A stretch of DNA of 64,000 bases, taken from a bacterium 1XD42-54 (GTDB lineage: Bacteria; Bacillota; Clostridia; Lachnospirales; Lachnospiraceae). The notes beneath the pieces are model-generated. The model saw nothing but the letters and a program-made list of their open reading frames with translations. It was not told where the DNA came from and ran no database searches. Location: contig RAZH01000002.1 of NCBI GenBank assembly GCA_003612585.1, forward strand, positions 124,001 through 188,000, in the 5' to 3' direction. This document shows positions 44,874 to 53,655 of this stretch, in pieces (within the stretch, counting starts at the first letter, position 1; each line of letters starts with the position of its first letter). Both the position numbers and the translations under genes were made by a program.

Positions 44874-46559
44874 ATGATAAGAGAAGATACCTGGCTTGAA
44901 AAACGCAGGGAAAAGTTATGGTTTTCTTTTTTACTGAATGCTCTGATTCTGTTCGTTCTTCTGGCCGTGTTCCGGCCGGTATATGAGACAAATGACGATA
45001 TGGGAATTGCAGGGCTGGTAAACATGGTGAAGGGTGAGAGCGATGCACATGTGCTGTTCCCACACTATTTGTTTGGTTTGTTGTGGGAGCTGCTGTACCG
45101 TTTGCATCAAGGTGTTCCGTGGCTTCCGCTTTTTGAGTATTTTTGTATGTTTTTTTCGTTTACTGCGATTACATATGTGCTGATACGGAAGCTGAAAAGT
45201 AACTCTTCTGTCTGGATTACAGCCATTTTGGTATTCTGGTTTTCCTATGAGGGATATATTCAGGTACAGTTTACAAAGACGGCAGGGATTGTATCTACAG
45301 CCGGGTTATTACTTTTGTTCTATGCTGTGACACAGGAGAAGGTGTCGGGAAAAGCACTGGTTTTGGGTATGTTATTTTCCTGCACTGGTTTTATGTTTCG
45401 GAAAAATCAGTTTTTTGCGGAGGCAGCGCTTCTGACCGGAATCGGTGTATATCTGCTTTTGCAGCTTCGCGGTAAAGGGAGAAAAGAGCAGTATAAAAAT
45501 TTTTTGCTGTATTTCGGAACCTTTGGCTCCCTGTTGATTTTCGTTTTTGCTTTACGTATTGTGAATCAGCAGTGCTATACCTCACAGGAATGGCAGGCGT
45601 TCCGGCGTATGAACAGCGTCCGCAGGGACCTGTATGACCATGGATTTCCGCCGTACGAGGAAAACAAAGAGGCATATGAGGAACTGGGGATTGACGAAGT
45701 GTCTTACCGGATGCTGCGTTCGTGGAACCAGATGGACACAGAGCGGTTTGATGTGGAAACTCTGGAAGGAATCCTTGCGCTGCGTCAGCAGAAAAAACTG
45801 ACGCCCGGTCTGGTGAAAAACTTTGTGCGGGAGTTTGCCGCGAAGATTTTCAAGGTTCCGTGTTTTTACTGTTTTGTGCTTATATGTATTTACTGGCTGC
45901 TTTGGGGAAGGCATGGGAAGGCTGAGCTCCTGGCACTTTTTTATGAGGCGTTGGCAGTGTTTCTTGTGTACCTGTACCAGTATTATGACGGTCGTTATCT
46001 TCTAAACCGTGTGGATGTAGGGCTTTGGCTGGCGGTTTCCTGTACGGTTTTATGGACCTTTGTGATGAAAGAACAGGAATATTTTCCGGCAAGGACAGGA
46101 GCGGCTCTGACGGTTACTGTGACGCTTCTGCTTGTATATGGGCTTCGTGGTGAGTGGAGAGTGAATGCGAAAACGGATTTGGAAAAAATGATGAAAAACC
46201 GGTCAGCGCTTGAGACCATTCATGAAGATGCGGAGCACGTCTATGTGACAGCGGTGAAGACGGTTTCTTTTCACCAAAGCTATGAGGTGTTTGAAGCAGT
46301 TCCCTTCAACATGGCAGAAAATATCTGTCCACTCGGGGGCTGGACAGCAATCACTCCGCTGTACCGACGGGCGGCAGAACGCTATGGTATTACAAATCCG
46401 ATTAAGGATGTGATCGGAAACGAAAAAGCATATCTGGTGACAGGGGATATTGATCTGATGATGGAATATATTCAGGTACATTATGACCAGAATGCGAAAG
46501 CCGAGATCGTTCATGATTTCGGAAAATATAAGGCATATGCAATCCAGAAGGGGGATTAA
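44874..46559 (+). CDS. Polytopic membrane protein of unknown function
   Basis: 561 residues with about ten to twelve hydrophobic segments up to residue ~430 and a soluble C-terminal domain of ~130 residues. After the first membrane segment comes YETNDDMGIAGLVN, an acidic motif in the first outer loop. This layout resembles GT-C glycosyltransferase or polymer-assembly membrane proteins, but I do not recognise a specific family. The ATG at 44874 (AAGGGA upstream) is preferred to a GTG at 44829. It is followed after about 95 nt by the Fn3/L,D-transpeptidase gene, which suggests a cell-envelope role. Confidence 0.65.
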   Translation: MIREDTWLEKRREKLWFSFLLNALILFVLLAVFRPVYETNDDMGIAGLVNMVKGESDAHVLFPHYLFGLLWELLYRLHQGVPWLPLFEYFCMFFSFTAITYVLIRKLKSNSSVWITAILVFWFSYEGYIQVQFTKTAGIVSTAGLLLLFYAVTQEKVSGKALVLGMLFSCTGFMFRKNQFFAEAALLTGIGVYLLLQLRGKGRKEQYKNFLLYFGTFGSLLIFVFALRIVNQQCYTSQEWQAFRRMNSVRRDLYDHGFPPYEENKEAYEELGIDEVSYRMLRSWNQMDTERFDVETLEGILALRQQKKLTPGLVKNFVREFAAKIFKVPCFYCFVLICIYWLLWGRHGKAELLALFYEALAVFLVYLYQYYDGRYLLNRVDVGLWLAVSCTVLWTFVMKEQEYFPARTGAALTVTVTLLLVYGLRGEWRVNAKTDLEKMMKNRSALETIHEDAEHVYVTAVKTVSFHQSYEVFEAVPFNMAENICPLGGWTAITPLYRRAAERYGITNPIKDVIGNEKAYLVTGDIDLMMEYIQVHYDQNAKAEIVHDFGKYKAYAIQKGD

Positions 46560-46654
46560 GGAAGAAAAAATCAGGACTGCGCATATCCACACAGAGTTTT
46601 TATTTTTAGAACAGAGCCGATGTGACGCGGTTTCTGAATATGGGAGGAAGGAAG

Positions 46655-47944
46655 ATGAATATGAGACGTTTATCAAAATTTTTATTTTTGTATCTGCTGT
46701 TTTTGGTTTTCTGGTTGCTTCCGGCTCAGTCCGGAATGGCTGCGAGCAAATATCCGGGAAATGTAAAGAACCTGACTCTGAAAAAGCAAAGCGATACGTC
46801 CGTCAAGCTGACCTGGACGAAAGCATCCAATGCCACGGGGTATCGAGTTTATATTATTAATTCGACAACTGGTAAAAAGAAGAGCGTCGGTACGACAAGA
46901 GGAACTTCCTGTGTTGTCAATAAGATGGAGGTAGGGCGCGAATATGTTTTCCAGGTTTATGCATATCGGAGAAGCGGAAAGAAGGTATACTGGAGTAAGA
47001 AGGGGTCTCCGATGGCGCGGATCAAAACCACGCTCAGCAAACCTGGAACGATCAAGAATTTCCGCCTGGTCTGCTATGGGAATAATTCTGTATTCCTGGC
47101 CTGGAATGAGGCGAAAAATACGGATTATTATATTGTTTACCAGTACAACTGGGATACCCGCACGTACGAAAAAATAGGAAGTACGAAGGAAAATAACTAC
47201 CAGGTAAAAAAACTGAAAGAAGGAGAAAAGTATTACTTCAAAGTACAGGGGTACCATACGGCTTCCGGTCAGGAGAAATATGGAAAACTGTCTGACAAGG
47301 TAGGGGCAAGGGCGAAAAAAGTAGATGTCTCAGCTGTTCACGGGCGCTACTGGAGTGCGACCGTGAAGAAAAACATCAAAGCGACCAATACGACGACAGG
47401 AAAAAAGGTGACTCTGAAAAAGGGCACGAAGCTTACGACAACGAAAAAGTCAAATGATTCGGTAACGGCCATACTGAAAAATGGCAAAAAGGTGGAACTG
47501 AAAGGTTCAAATCTTTCCTACGGAAATCTTTCAGTCACAAAGAGCAACTATACCAAGGCACAGCAGGAAGCGTTTGTCAATGGGAAGGGCTACAGCAGTC
47601 AGACTGATTATCTGATATGGGTAAACCAGTATACGTGTACGACCTGCATTTTCAAGGGTTCGAAAGGCGCTTGGAAGCTTGTCCGCAGTATGATCTGTGT
47701 GGTAGGTAAGGACGGCCATTCGCCGGTGGGGATTTTCAAGCTCCATCATCGGGTGACAGGATATGGAAGACCGAAGATTTTCTATACATGGAGCGATAAA
47801 TATATGGAGGGAAATTCCTTCCACAGCAGGGTTGACAGTACGACAAGAGGGGCAGCGTCAGGAGGCTGTGTCCGCCTGGGCGATTCAGATCTGTATTATC
47901 TGGCTAATAATTGTCCAATGGGAACAACGGTTGTCAGCTATTAA
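46655..47944 (+). CDS. Secreted Fn3 / L,D-transpeptidase (YkuD) protein
   Basis: 429 residues: signal peptide (about 1-29, LLPAQSGMAAS), two fibronectin type III domains (about 30-225), a basic SH3-like stretch (about 228-290), and a YkuD catalytic domain at the C-terminus with His390 (SFHSRVD) and the catalytic Cys405 in SGGCVRL. YkuD enzymes form 3-3 cross-links or attach proteins to peptidoglycan outside the membrane. AGGAAGG sets the start at 46655; the upstream in-frame ATG at 46622 would place extra residues before the signal peptide. Confidence 0.87.
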   Translation: MNMRRLSKFLFLYLLFLVFWLLPAQSGMAASKYPGNVKNLTLKKQSDTSVKLTWTKASNATGYRVYIINSTTGKKKSVGTTRGTSCVVNKMEVGREYVFQVYAYRRSGKKVYWSKKGSPMARIKTTLSKPGTIKNFRLVCYGNNSVFLAWNEAKNTDYYIVYQYNWDTRTYEKIGSTKENNYQVKKLKEGEKYYFKVQGYHTASGQEKYGKLSDKVGARAKKVDVSAVHGRYWSATVKKNIKATNTTTGKKVTLKKGTKLTTTKKSNDSVTAILKNGKKVELKGSNLSYGNLSVTKSNYTKAQQEAFVNGKGYSSQTDYLIWVNQYTCTTCIFKGSKGAWKLVRSMICVVGKDGHSPVGIFKLHHRVTGYGRPKIFYTWSDKYMEGNSFHSRVDSTTRGAASGGCVRLGDSDLYYLANNCPMGTTVVSY

Positions 47945-47986
47945 AAATATGAGATAGAAAAAGCAAAAAAGAAAAGAGGAAAAAAC

Positions 47987-49378
47987 ATGGCACAGTTGTG
48001 GGGCGGCCGTTTTACAAAAGAGACGGATCAGATGGTATATGAATTTAATGCATCCATTTTGTTTGACAAAAGGTTATATAAGCAGGATATCAAAGGCAGT
48101 ATGGCGCATGTGAAAATGCTTGCGAAGGTAGGGATTTTGACAGAGAAGGAATGCGACGAGATTCTGAACGGGCTGGTCGGCATTTTGCAGGACGTCGAGC
48201 AAGGGAATCTGAAGATTACAGCGGAGTATGAGGATATTCACAGCTTTGTGGAGGCGAATCTGATCGAACGCATTGGAGAGACCGGAAAGAAGCTGCACAC
48301 AGGGCGCAGTCGGAACGATCAGGTGGCGCTGGATATGAGGCTGTATATCCGCGATGAGCTGAAACGCACGGACGGACTTCTTCTGGAGCTTTTGAAGGTG
48401 CTTGCACGCATCATGGAGGAGAATCTTGATACGCTTATGCCAGGTTTTACCCATTTGCAGAAAGCGCAGCCAGTCACACTGGCGCATCATGTGGGGGCAT
48501 ACTTTGAAATGTTCAAAAGAGACCGGCTCCGTCTGGAAGACATTTGTCGCAGGATGAATTACTGTCCGCTTGGAGCCGGGGCTCTGGCGGGGACGACGTA
48601 TCCGCTCGACCGAGAATATACGGCTGAGCTGCTGGGCTTTTACGGCCCTACAAAAAACAGCATGGATTCCGTTTCAGACCGGGATTATGTGATTGAATAT
48701 CTGTCCGCACTGTGTACGGTTATGATGCATCTGAGCCGCTTTTCGGAAGAGATTATTATCTGGAATTCCAATGAATACCGTTTTGTGGAGCTGGACGATG
48801 CGTACAGCACAGGCAGCAGTATTATGCCGCAGAAGAAAAATCCGGATATTGCCGAGCTGGTACGTGGAAAAACGGGCCGTGTGTATGGGGCGCTAATGGG
48901 GCTTCTTACGACAATGAAGGGGCTTCCGCTTGCGTATAATAAGGATATGCAGGAAGATAAAGAGGGCGTATTTGATGCGATTGATACGGTAACGACCTGT
49001 ATCACGCTGTTTACCGGCATGGTGGATACCATGAAATTTAACAGACAGGTGATGGAAGATTCAGCCAAAAATGGCTTCACGAACGCGACGGACGTAGCAG
49101 ATTATCTGGTAAATCGCGGAGTACCGTTTCGGGATGCGCACGGGATTTCCGGGCGTCTGGTGTTGAAATGCATTGCGCAGGACAAAGCGCTGGATGACCT
49201 TTCTCTTGCGGAGTTTCAGGAGGAGAGCGCTGTTTTTGAGGCAGATATTTATGAGGCCATCAGCATGAAAACGTGTGTGGAAAAACGACTGACGCTCGGT
49301 GCACCGGGGGAGACGGTGATGCGTCAGGTGCTTGAGGAAAATCGAACGTATCTGGAAGAAGCAGAAGAAAATGCTTGA
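47987..49378 (+). CDS. argH: Argininosuccinate lyase
   Basis: 463 residues, full length. The family signature GSSIMPQKKNPD, with catalytic Ser near 277-278, is present, as are LWGGRFTK at the N-terminus and TGRSRNDQVALDMRL. It splits argininosuccinate into arginine and fumarate. argG is not adjacent here. It lies 43 nt after the L,D-transpeptidase gene with an AGGAAAA site; co-transcription is possible but functionally unrelated. Confidence 0.97.
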   Translation: MAQLWGGRFTKETDQMVYEFNASILFDKRLYKQDIKGSMAHVKMLAKVGILTEKECDEILNGLVGILQDVEQGNLKITAEYEDIHSFVEANLIERIGETGKKLHTGRSRNDQVALDMRLYIRDELKRTDGLLLELLKVLARIMEENLDTLMPGFTHLQKAQPVTLAHHVGAYFEMFKRDRLRLEDICRRMNYCPLGAGALAGTTYPLDREYTAELLGFYGPTKNSMDSVSDRDYVIEYLSALCTVMMHLSRFSEEIIIWNSNEYRFVELDDAYSTGSSIMPQKKNPDIAELVRGKTGRVYGALMGLLTTMKGLPLAYNKDMQEDKEGVFDAIDTVTTCITLFTGMVDTMKFNRQVMEDSAKNGFTNATDVADYLVNRGVPFRDAHGISGRLVLKCIAQDKALDDLSLAEFQEESAVFEADIYEAISMKTCVEKRLTLGAPGETVMRQVLEENRTYLEEAEENA

Positions 49379-49440
49379 CAGATTAAAAAAAACGGCGTAT
49401 TTTAGGTAAAGACACTTGTGCGTCGCAGAAAAACAAGAAA

Positions 49441-49487
49441 ACAGCGGCGTTCCAGTCAGGTGAGACAGCCTGTGGGAAGGCCGCTGT
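49441..49487 (+). other. Hairpin in the asd leader
   Basis: ACAGCGGC (49441-49448) pairs with GCCGCTGT (49480-49487), extended by TTCC/GGAA and an inner CAGG/CCTG. There is no T run; GAGGAG of the asd ribosome site follows 7 nt later. It may be a structured leader. Confidence 0.5.
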
Positions 49488-49507
49488 AGTTATGAGGAGA
49501 ATGAAAA

Positions 49508-50593
49508 ATGAGTCAGAAATTAAGAGTTGGTATTCTGGGAGCAACTGGTATGGTAGGGCAGAGATTTCTTGCTCTTTTGGAGAACCATCCGTGGTTTGAG
49601 GTTGTTGTGGTAGCGGCAAGCCCACGCAGTGCAGGGAAAACATACGAAGAGGCCGTAGGCGGCAGATGGAAGATGACAACGCCGATGCCGGAAGCAGTGA
49701 AAAAGCTGGTGGTTATGAATGTCAATGAGGTGGAGAAGGTTGCCGCAGAGGTGGATTTTGTTTTCTCCGCAGTGGATATGTCAAAGGATGAGATCAAAGC
49801 GATCGAAGAGGCTTATGCAAAGACTGAGACGCCGGTTGTTTCAAACAACAGCGCACATCGCTGGACACCGGATGTGCCGATGGTAGTGCCGGAGATCAAT
49901 CCGGAGCATTTTGATGTAATTGAATCCCAGAAAAAACGTCTTGGGACGACAAAGGGCTTTGTTGCTGTGAAGCCGAACTGTTCCATCCAGAGCTATGCGC
50001 CGGTACTGACTGCCTGGAAGGAATTTGAGCCGTACGAGGTAGTTGCCACAACGTATCAGGCGATTTCCGGAGCTGGAAAAACCTTTAAGGACTGGCCGGA
50101 GATGGTAGAGAATATCATTCCATATATCGGCGGAGAGGAAGAAAAGAGCGAGAAAGAGCCGCTCAGACTTTGGGGACAGATCGAGGACGGTGTAATCAAA
50201 CCGGCCCAGGAACCGAAGATTACGTGCCAGTGTATCCGTGTTCCGGTACTGAACGGACATACGGCAGCCGTATTTGTGAAATTCCGTAAAAAGCCGACAA
50301 AGGAGCAGCTGATCGAGAAGCTGGAGAATTTCAGAGGAATTCCGCAGGAGCTCGACCTTCCGAGCGCACCGAAGCAGTTTATCCGGTATATGAGCGAGGA
50401 TAACCGCCCGCAGGTACAGCTGGATGTGGATTATGAGAATGGAATGGGCGTGTCAGTCGGACGTCTGCGCGAAGATTCCGTTTATGATTTTAAGTTTGTG
50501 GGTCTGTCTCACAACACCGTGCGCGGAGCGGCAGGCGGAGCAGTGCTGTGTGCAGAGACACTGAAGGCAAAAGGTTACATTCAGGCGAAGTAA
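49508..50593 (+). CDS. asd: Aspartate-semialdehyde dehydrogenase
   Basis: 361 residues. The NADP motif VGILGATGMVGQRF starts the protein and the catalytic Cys158 lies in KPNCSIQSYAP, with RVPVLNGHTAAVF later. The sequence belongs to the fungal/archaeal-like ASADH branch rather than the E. coli type. It makes aspartate-4-semialdehyde for lysine, threonine and methionine. A hairpin lies just before its ribosome site, and no other pathway gene is adjacent. Confidence 0.95.
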   Translation: MSQKLRVGILGATGMVGQRFLALLENHPWFEVVVVAASPRSAGKTYEEAVGGRWKMTTPMPEAVKKLVVMNVNEVEKVAAEVDFVFSAVDMSKDEIKAIEEAYAKTETPVVSNNSAHRWTPDVPMVVPEINPEHFDVIESQKKRLGTTKGFVAVKPNCSIQSYAPVLTAWKEFEPYEVVATTYQAISGAGKTFKDWPEMVENIIPYIGGEEEKSEKEPLRLWGQIEDGVIKPAQEPKITCQCIRVPVLNGHTAAVFVKFRKKPTKEQLIEKLENFRGIPQELDLPSAPKQFIRYMSEDNRPQVQLDVDYENGMGVSVGRLREDSVYDFKFVGLSHNTVRGAAGGAVLCAETLKAKGYIQAK

Positions 50594-50615
50594 GGACCAA
50601 AATACAAAATTCTGG

Positions 50616-50645
50616 TTGCCAAAATTGCAAAGAGTAACGTATAAT
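50616..50645 (+). promoter_or_regulatory. Possible promoter of topB
   Basis: TTGCCA (50616-50621), 18-nt spacer, TATAAT (50640-50645). Transcription would begin inside the left arm of the hairpin at 50646. Confidence 0.5.
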
Positions 50646-50679
50646 AGGGCTGTTGCGGAATTTTATCTGCAGCAGCCCT
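50646..50679 (+). terminator. Terminator-like hairpin between asd and topB
   Basis: AGGGCTGTTGC pairs with GCAGCAGCCCT (one G-U) around a 12-nt loop, but no T run follows. It abuts the TATAAT at 50640-50645 and resembles the hairpin at 3082-3116. Confidence 0.5.
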
Positions 50680-50767
50680 GCTTTGTGCAAAGCACACGTT
50701 TGTTTCTGCACAGGATGCAAAAAGATTCCGTATCCGTTGCAGGAAAAGCAGAGTCTGGAGGATTTAC

Positions 50768-52933
50768 ATGAAGAATCTGTTTATTGCGGAGAAACCGAGT
50801 GTGGCTCAGGAATTTGCCAAAGCGCTGAAAGAGAGTATGAGGCGCGGCGACGGATATCTGGAGTCAGATTCCTTCGTTGTGACATGGTGTGTCGGTCATC
50901 TGGTGACAATGAGTTATCCGGAGGCGTACGACGAAAAATACAAAAGATGGAGTCTGAATACACTGCCTTTTCTTCCGAATGAATTTTTATACGAAGTGAT
51001 CCCCAACGTAAAAAAACAGTTTGCAATTGTCAGCGGGCTTTTGAAGCGGGACGATGTGGGAACGATTTATGTCTGCACCGATTCCGGGCGGGAGGGAGAA
51101 TACATTTACCGTCTCGTGGAACAGATGGCCGGCATAAAAGGCAAGCCGCGAAAGCGGGTATGGATCGACTCGCAGACAGAGGAAGAGATTCTGAGGGGAA
51201 TCCGGGAGGCAAAAGATCTTTCCGAATACGATAATCTATCTTCAGCCGCATATCTGCGGGCAAAAGAAGACTATTTGATGGGGATTAATTTTTCGCGGTT
51301 GCTGACCCTGAAATACGGAAATGCAATCTCGAATTATCTGGGAACGAAATATTCGGTGGTATCGGTAGGACGTGTCATGACGTGTGTGCTTGGCATGGTG
51401 GTCCGGCGGGAGCGGGAAATCCGCCAGTTTGTGAAAACGCCGTTTTACCGGGTACTCCAGAAGCTCGACATTCAGGGAAAGACACTGGAAGGAGAATTTC
51501 GGGCAGTGGAGGGCTCTGGTTATTACTTATCCCCGAAGCTGTACAAAGAAAATGGTTTCAAGGAGAAGAAAGATGCACAGGAGCTGATTCAAAGGCTGCA
51601 AGAGCGGTGCGGCGATCCACTGGAAGCCATTATTGATTCTATTGAGAAAAAGAAGGAAAAAAAGAATCCGCCGCTTCTCTATAACCTGGCGGAGCTTCAG
51701 AACGAATGCTCGCGTATGTTCAAGATCAGTCCGGATGAAACGCTTCGGATTGTTCAGGAATTGTATGAGAAAAAGCTGGTGACGTATCCGAGAACGGATG
51801 CAAGAGTTTTGTCTACAGCAGTATCAAAGGAAATCTACAAAAATATTTCCGGCCTGCGCAATTTTGCTCCGGCAAAAGAATTTGCCGAGGAGGTACTGGA
51901 GAGCGGGAGCTATAAAGGAATTGCCAGAACGCGGTATGTAAATGACAAACAGATCACAGACCACTATGCAATCATCCCGACGGGACAGGGCATGAATGCA
52001 CTTGGCTCGTTAAAAGGAAATGCATTTGGCGTCTATGCGGCGATTGTACGCCGGTTTTTGAGTATCTTTTATCCGGCAGCGGAATTTCAGAAGATCAGTA
52101 TGGTCACTGCAATGGAAGCTGCGACAGGAAGAACAGCGGAAGACAGCATAAGAAAAGAAAAGTTTTTCCTCAGTTTTAAGGTCCTGCTGGAAGAGGGATA
52201 CTTTAAAGTAGCTGGAAACCCTTACGATAAAAAACCAAAGGGAAGCATGGAAGAGGCGAAGGAAAAGGAAGCAGAAGGTCTGAACGGGAGCGGGGATGGC
52301 ACGCCGGAAGGTCAGGAGGAAGCTCAGTTTGGCAAAGAGCTGCTGGAGCTTTTAAAGGGCCTGAAAAAGGGCATGAAGCTTCCGGTAAAAGCACTGAACA
52401 TCAAAGAGGGGGAGACATCTCCGCCGAAACGTTACAATTCAGGTTCTATGATTCTTGCAATGGAAAACGCCGGGCAGCTGATAGAGGATGAAGAGCTTCG
52501 CGCTCAGATCAAGAGCTGTGGTATCGGTACAAGTGCGACGAGGGCAGAGATTCTGAAAAAGCTGGTTTCTAATAAGTACATAGCGCTGAATAAAAAGACG
52601 CAGATTCTCTCGCCAACACTCATGGGCGAGATGATTCACGATGTGGTTTTTTATTCGATCCGTTCTCTGCTGAATCCGGAGCTTACGGCAAGCTGGGAAA
52701 AGGGATTGAACTATGTGGCAGAAGGAAGTATTACGAGCGACGAATATATGCAAAAGCTTGAGCATTTCGTCCGCTCGCGCACAGATGGCGTGCTGAACTT
52801 GAACAATCAATATGCGATGCGGCCATTGTTTGATGCAGCGGCAGTTTTTTATAAAGCAGAAAATAAAACGAGCGCTACAGCTCGAAAGGCTGCATCCAAA
52901 AGCAGAAAAAAACAGTCTGAGAAGACAGAATAA
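50768..52933 (+). CDS. topB: DNA topoisomerase III
   Basis: 721 residues, type IA topoisomerase. The Toprim domain opens the protein (LFIAEKPSVAQEFAKAL, with CTDSGREGEYIY), SVGRVMTCVLG follows, and the active-site Tyr340 lies in VTYPRTDARVL. A later segment GIGTSATRAEILKKL completes the core. It relaxes and decatenates single-stranded-containing DNA. The C-terminal tail is short and Lys-rich with no zinc fingers. TopB of this size can be chromosomal or on mobile elements; here its neighbours are housekeeping genes. Confidence 0.93.
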   Translation: MKNLFIAEKPSVAQEFAKALKESMRRGDGYLESDSFVVTWCVGHLVTMSYPEAYDEKYKRWSLNTLPFLPNEFLYEVIPNVKKQFAIVSGLLKRDDVGTIYVCTDSGREGEYIYRLVEQMAGIKGKPRKRVWIDSQTEEEILRGIREAKDLSEYDNLSSAAYLRAKEDYLMGINFSRLLTLKYGNAISNYLGTKYSVVSVGRVMTCVLGMVVRREREIRQFVKTPFYRVLQKLDIQGKTLEGEFRAVEGSGYYLSPKLYKENGFKEKKDAQELIQRLQERCGDPLEAIIDSIEKKKEKKNPPLLYNLAELQNECSRMFKISPDETLRIVQELYEKKLVTYPRTDARVLSTAVSKEIYKNISGLRNFAPAKEFAEEVLESGSYKGIARTRYVNDKQITDHYAIIPTGQGMNALGSLKGNAFGVYAAIVRRFLSIFYPAAEFQKISMVTAMEAATGRTAEDSIRKEKFFLSFKVLLEEGYFKVAGNPYDKKPKGSMEEAKEKEAEGLNGSGDGTPEGQEEAQFGKELLELLKGLKKGMKLPVKALNIKEGETSPPKRYNSGSMILAMENAGQLIEDEELRAQIKSCGIGTSATRAEILKKLVSNKYIALNKKTQILSPTLMGEMIHDVVFYSIRSLLNPELTASWEKGLNYVAEGSITSDEYMQKLEHFVRSRTDGVLNLNNQYAMRPLFDAAAVFYKAENKTSATARKAASKSRKKQSEKTE

Positions 52934-52949
52934 AAAGGAGTGTGTTACG

Positions 52950-53615
52950 ATGGAAACGTGTAAAATTAAAAATTTATACAATTTGAATGAAACAATAGCG
53001 TCTGCCTTGTTTGAAGGCGCAGAGTATCCGTGGGAGGTGCTGCCAAAGATCAGCGCATTCATTCTGGAGCTGGGAAGCACACTTTCGAAGGAGGAATACG
53101 ACCAGGTCAGTGAAAATATCTGGATTGCCAAATCTGCAACAGTGGCTCCGACTGCTTATATCGGAGGACCGGCGATTATTGGGAAAAATGCGGAGGTTCG
53201 CCACTGTGCCTTCATCCGTGGCAATGCGATTGTAGGAGAAGGCGCGGTAGTCGGAAATTCCACAGAATTAAAAAATGTAGTTCTGTTTAACAAGGTGCAG
53301 GTACCGCATTACAATTATGTAGGAGACTCTATTCTGGGCTATAAGGCACATATGGGCGCCGGTTCGATTACCTCCAATGTAAAATCAGATAAAAAGCTTG
53401 TGGTGGTAAAAGAAGGGGAACAGCGTATGGAAACCGGACTGAAAAAATTCGGTGCAATGCTCGGCGACGAGGTGGAGGTAGGCTGCGGTTCCGTTTTGAA
53501 TCCGGGAACTGTCATTGGCCCGCGCACAAACATTTACCCGCTTTCATCCGTGAGAGAGGTCGTTCCGGGCAACTCCATATACAAAAAGCGTGGAGAAGTA
53601 GTAGAAAAGCAGTAA
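52950..53615 (+). CDS. Left-handed beta-helix (hexapeptide-repeat) acyltransferase-like protein
   Basis: 221 residues. After an N-terminal helical part (about 1-60), repeated hexapeptide motifs (IWIAKSATVAPTAYIGGPAI and onward) form a left-handed beta-helix like the GlmU C-terminal domain. NSTELKNVVLFNKVQVPHYN and GAGSITSNVK are close to the GlmU acetyltransferase site. No nucleotidyltransferase domain is present, so it may acetylate a sugar nucleotide; the substrate is not known. Start at 52950 with AAAGGAG upstream; the frame is open upstream inside topB. Confidence 0.75.
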   Translation: METCKIKNLYNLNETIASALFEGAEYPWEVLPKISAFILELGSTLSKEEYDQVSENIWIAKSATVAPTAYIGGPAIIGKNAEVRHCAFIRGNAIVGEGAVVGNSTELKNVVLFNKVQVPHYNYVGDSILGYKAHMGAGSITSNVKSDKKLVVVKEGEQRMETGLKKFGAMLGDEVEVGCGSVLNPGTVIGPRTNIYPLSSVREVVPGNSIYKKRGEVVEKQ

Positions 53616-53655
53616 AGTGATCTGTGATGGATTGATATGATAAAGGAGTAACTCT

